Source of the DNA: Luminiphilus sp.
GTDB taxonomy: Bacteria > Pseudomonadota > Gammaproteobacteria > Pseudomonadales > Halieaceae
Direction: 5' to 3'
Length of the DNA stretch: 64,000 bases
NCBI GenBank assembly: GCA_012270045.1
Contig: JAAXJC010000153.1
Span: 43,655 to 107,654 of the forward strand
The notes beneath the pieces are model-generated. The model saw only the letters and a program-made list of their open reading frames with translations. It ran no database searches and was not told the origin of the DNA. Positions 62,121-64,000 of the stretch are shown here, piece by piece. Every line of letters starts with the position of its first letter. The stretch's first letter is position 1. The translations under genes were made by a program, and so were the position numbers.

Positions 62121-63278
62121 ATGTTTGAGCGACGCTTTTTACCGGTGGTGGTTGTCGCCCTTGTGGCCCTGCTGGTGCTGGTGACCGGCTTGTGGGCGGT
62201 GGACAGCAATCGCCAGTCAACAACAGAGGTTGATCCCTCCGGGCAACCTCGCCAGATCGTCCACAACTGGAAGTTGGTAACAACCTGGCCAAAGAATCTG
62301 CCGGGGCTGGGCACTGCGCCGGAAAACTTCGCACGCTATGTCAACGAAATGAGCGCCGGCCGAATGCAGGTTCGGGTGTTTGGCGCCGGGGAGATCGTAC
62401 CTGCGTTCGAGGTTTTTGATGCGGTGTCCCAGGGCGCTGCCGAGGTCGGACACGGCGCAAGCTACTACTGGAAGGGCAAAATTCCCGCTTCGGTTTTTTT
62501 CACCGCAGTCCCCTTTGGCATGACGGCCCAGGAAATGAACGGCTGGCTGCATTATGGGGGTGGCCTGGAGTTATGGCAGGAGCTTTATGCGCCCTTTGGC
62601 GTCATCCCTTTTGCGGGCGGTAGTTCGGGTGTACAGATGGCAGGCTGGTTCAACCGAGAACTGAAAACCACCCAGGACCTGGTGGGTTTGAAGATGCGTA
62701 TTCCCGGCCTGGCCGGAGAAGTATTTGACGCGGCCGGCGGCACGGCGGTTCGAATCGCCGGTGGTGAAGTCTATACGTCCATGCAAACAGGCGTGATTGA
62801 CGCGGTGGAATGGGTCGGACCGTACAACGACAGGACGTTGGGACTCAATGAGGTCGCTGAGTTCTATTATTACCCGGGCTGGCACGAGCCCGGCGCCCTG
62901 CTGGAGTTCACGGTCAATGCCAAAGCCTTCGCCAAGCTGTCACCCGATTTACAGGCCATTGTTCGTGCCGCCGCCCGTGCCGCGAACCAGGATATGCTCG
63001 ACGAATTCACTGCCCGCAACAATGAATCACTGCAACAGCTGTTGCAGGCCGGCACCAAACTGCGCCCCCTTCCAGACGACATACTTGCCCTGCTCTACGA
63101 AAAATCGCTGGTGGCCATGGCGAAGCTGCGGGCCGCTGACCCAAGGGCGGAAAAGATTGCCCGGTCCTATGATGCTTTTGCCACCAATGTCAGGGCTTAC
63201 CACGAGATATCAGAGCGCGCCTATCTCAATGCCCGGGACAAGGTGCTGCCGCCGGTCATGCCCGAGCCGGTTGACTAG
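62121..63278 (+). CDS. TRAP transporter substrate-binding protein (DctP/TakP-like)
   Basis: A 385-residue periplasmic receptor of a TRAP transporter. It has an N-terminal hydrophobic signal or anchor segment. The body matches the subgroup that binds 2-oxo acids and related carboxylates, with ELKTTQDLVGLKMRIPGLAG, the Arg that grips the ligand carboxylate, and AVEWVGPYNDRTLGLNE. The substrate cannot be assigned from sequence. An AAGGAG site lies 7 bases before the ATG at 62121. The 3' end overlaps the convergent thioesterase gene by 4 bases. The permease gene is on the opposite strand beyond that. Confidence 0.92.
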   Translation: MFERRFLPVVVVALVALLVLVTGLWAVDSNRQSTTEVDPSGQPRQIVHNWKLVTTWPKNLPGLGTAPENFARYVNEMSAGRMQVRVFGAGEIVPAFEVFDAVSQGAAEVGHGASYYWKGKIPASVFFTAVPFGMTAQEMNGWLHYGGGLELWQELYAPFGVIPFAGGSSGVQMAGWFNRELKTTQDLVGLKMRIPGLAGEVFDAAGGTAVRIAGGEVYTSMQTGVIDAVEWVGPYNDRTLGLNEVAEFYYYPGWHEPGALLEFTVNAKAFAKLSPDLQAIVRAAARAANQDMLDEFTARNNESLQQLLQAGTKLRPLPDDILALLYEKSLVAMAKLRAADPRAEKIARSYDAFATNVRAYHEISERAYLNARDKVLPPVMPEPVD

Positions 63279-63679
63279 CTGATACCCGGGCGTTGTATAG
63301 CCCGGGTGCGTTTATCGTCACCGATAGCGACATACACGAATGTGCCCTCAGTGACCTTTATCGGCTCGCCATCCTGTCGCGAGTTAATCCAAACCTCCAC
63401 CACCACACGCACGGAGCTGCGGCCGATCTCCAGAATGTCCGAGTAACAGCTGACCACGGCCCCCACATGCACCGGGGTAAGAAAGACCATTCCATCCACG
63501 GCGACCGTGGCCACTCGGCCGCCGGCCACTTCACAGGCGGTGACGTAGCCTGCGAGGTCCATCTGGGACATCAGCCAGCCGCCAAAAATATCGCCATGGG
63601 GGTTGGTATCTGCCGGCATGGCAACCGCCTGTAAACTCAACTCGCCCTGGGGCGTCGGGTTCATATCGAGGTCAGTCAT
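63275..63679 (-). CDS. yciA: Acyl-CoA thioesterase, YciA family
   Basis: A 134-residue hot-dog-fold thioesterase that hydrolyses acyl-CoAs. Family signatures are MPADTNPHGDIFGGWLMSQMD, with the catalytic Asp/Asn region, and VAVDGMVFLTPVHVG. The protein is of normal length. It sits between the TRAP receptor and permease genes, on the strand of the permease gene. Confidence 0.93.
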   Translation of the reverse strand: MTDLDMNPTPQGELSLQAVAMPADTNPHGDIFGGWLMSQMDLAGYVTACEVAGGRVATVAVDGMVFLTPVHVGAVVSCYSDILEIGRSSVRVVVEVWINSRQDGEPIKVTEGTFVYVAIGDDKRTRAIQRPGIS

Positions 63680-63750
63680 GGATCAATCTGCCTTTGGCCA
63701 GGGAGTTATCGCCCGATCATACCGACTGTTTTGCCTACCTGTCCTGCGGT

Positions 63751-64000
63751 TCAGCCCCTAAGCTGCGCCGGCAGCCAGGTGGCCAGTTCGGGGATCATCC
63801 AGAGCATGGCCAGCAGGGCGATCTGCAGCATTACAAAGGGTATGACGCCCCGGTATAGCTGCGCCGTTTGCAAACCCTCCGGTGCCACGCCGCGCAGGTA
63901 AAACAAGGCAAAGCCAAAGGGTGGTGTCAAAAAGGACGTCTGCAGGTTGATCGCCACCATGATTCCCAGCCAGATCGGGTCGAAGCCCATGGCCAGCAGT
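63751..64000 (-). CDS. TRAP transporter large permease DctM (C-terminal part, cut by window edge)
   Basis: About 82 residues of the C-terminus, running off the right edge. The end FDPIWLGIMVAINLQTSFLTPP, here broken by the edge, with NLQTSFLTPPFGFALFYLRG is the conserved signature of DctM/TRAP large permeases (12-helix symporter subunit). It belongs with the TRAP receptor gene at 62121-63278, though on the other strand, and a DctQ gene is expected beyond the edge. Confidence 0.9.
   Translation of the reverse strand, partial: LLAMGFDPIWLGIMVAINLQTSFLTPPFGFALFYLRGVAPEGLQTAQLYRGVIPFVMLQIALLAMLWMIPELATWLPAQLRG

Overview
The window is about 60% G+C and carries the replication-origin neighbourhood of a gammaproteobacterial chromosome. 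Gene order (trkA-rsmB-fmt-def-LysM-dprA-tsaC-hemF-aroE; gyrB-recF-dnaN-dnaA | rpmH-rnpA-yidD-yidC-mnmE-mnmG-rsmG-parA-parB-atpIBEFHAGDC-glmU-glmS; cox cluster; engB-cytochrome c5/c4-dsbA) is that of Pseudomonas and its relatives. The aa3 oxidase cluster, TRAP transporter and protein style suggest a marine aerobic heterotroph of the Cellvibrionales/Halieaceae type; the genus is an inference and is not proven by the sequence. No rRNA, tRNA, CRISPR array, insertion sequence or prophage was found, and no gene is obviously broken.

Layout. 1-2087: dsbA (cut by the window edge), cytochromes c4 and c5 on the minus strand, engB on the plus strand. 2081-12858: polA, then an aa3-type cytochrome c oxidase cluster (sco, ctaB, a SURF1 fusion gene, a DUF2909 gene on the opposite strand, ctaE, ctaG, ctaD, ctaC) with a structured ctaC leader. 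The heme A synthase gene ctaA, usual in such clusters, is absent, and SURF1 is fused to the Sco-like protein that is normally a separate gene. 12859-29349: a YheV-like zinc-ribbon protein, a gamma-carbonic-anhydrase-like protein, aroE-hemF-tsaC-dprA-LysM, the divergent def-fmt-rsmB-trkA-trkH run, djlA with a lipid A acyltransferase, and glyQS. 29350-29989: a low-G+C gap with tandem inverted repeats and an unrecognised membrane protein.

29990-45396 is the origin and segregation region. gyrB, recF, dnaN and dnaA run leftward; rpmH, rnpA, yidD, yidC, mnmE, mnmG, rsmG, parA and parB run rightward. The dnaA-rpmH gap has two perfect DnaA boxes and an AT-rich core and is the best oriC candidate. A second, 483-bp AT-rich gap before mnmG has only degenerate boxes. 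Two identical perfect palindromic parS sites lie inside recF, at the two places where RecF reads LFHVEQG.

45408-52513 is the complete F1Fo ATP synthase operon with a candidate promoter, intercistronic hairpins and a rho-independent terminator. glmU and glmS follow from their own promoter and make UDP-GlcNAc precursors. 55803-58210 is a small accessory patch of unrecognised genes, including a 39-aa membrane peptide and a 44-aa cysteine-rich CDGSH-like peptide. The window ends with a tandem-SPOR divisome-type protein, uvrD, a TRAP substrate-binding protein, a YciA-type thioesterase and the C-terminus of a TRAP large permease.

Most of the window is conserved housekeeping DNA. The points most worth a second look are the SURF1 fusion with missing ctaA, the parS sites in recF, the small peptides after glmS, the repeated W-[LF]-[ST] motifs in the SPOR protein, and the RNA hairpins at ctaC and atpI.
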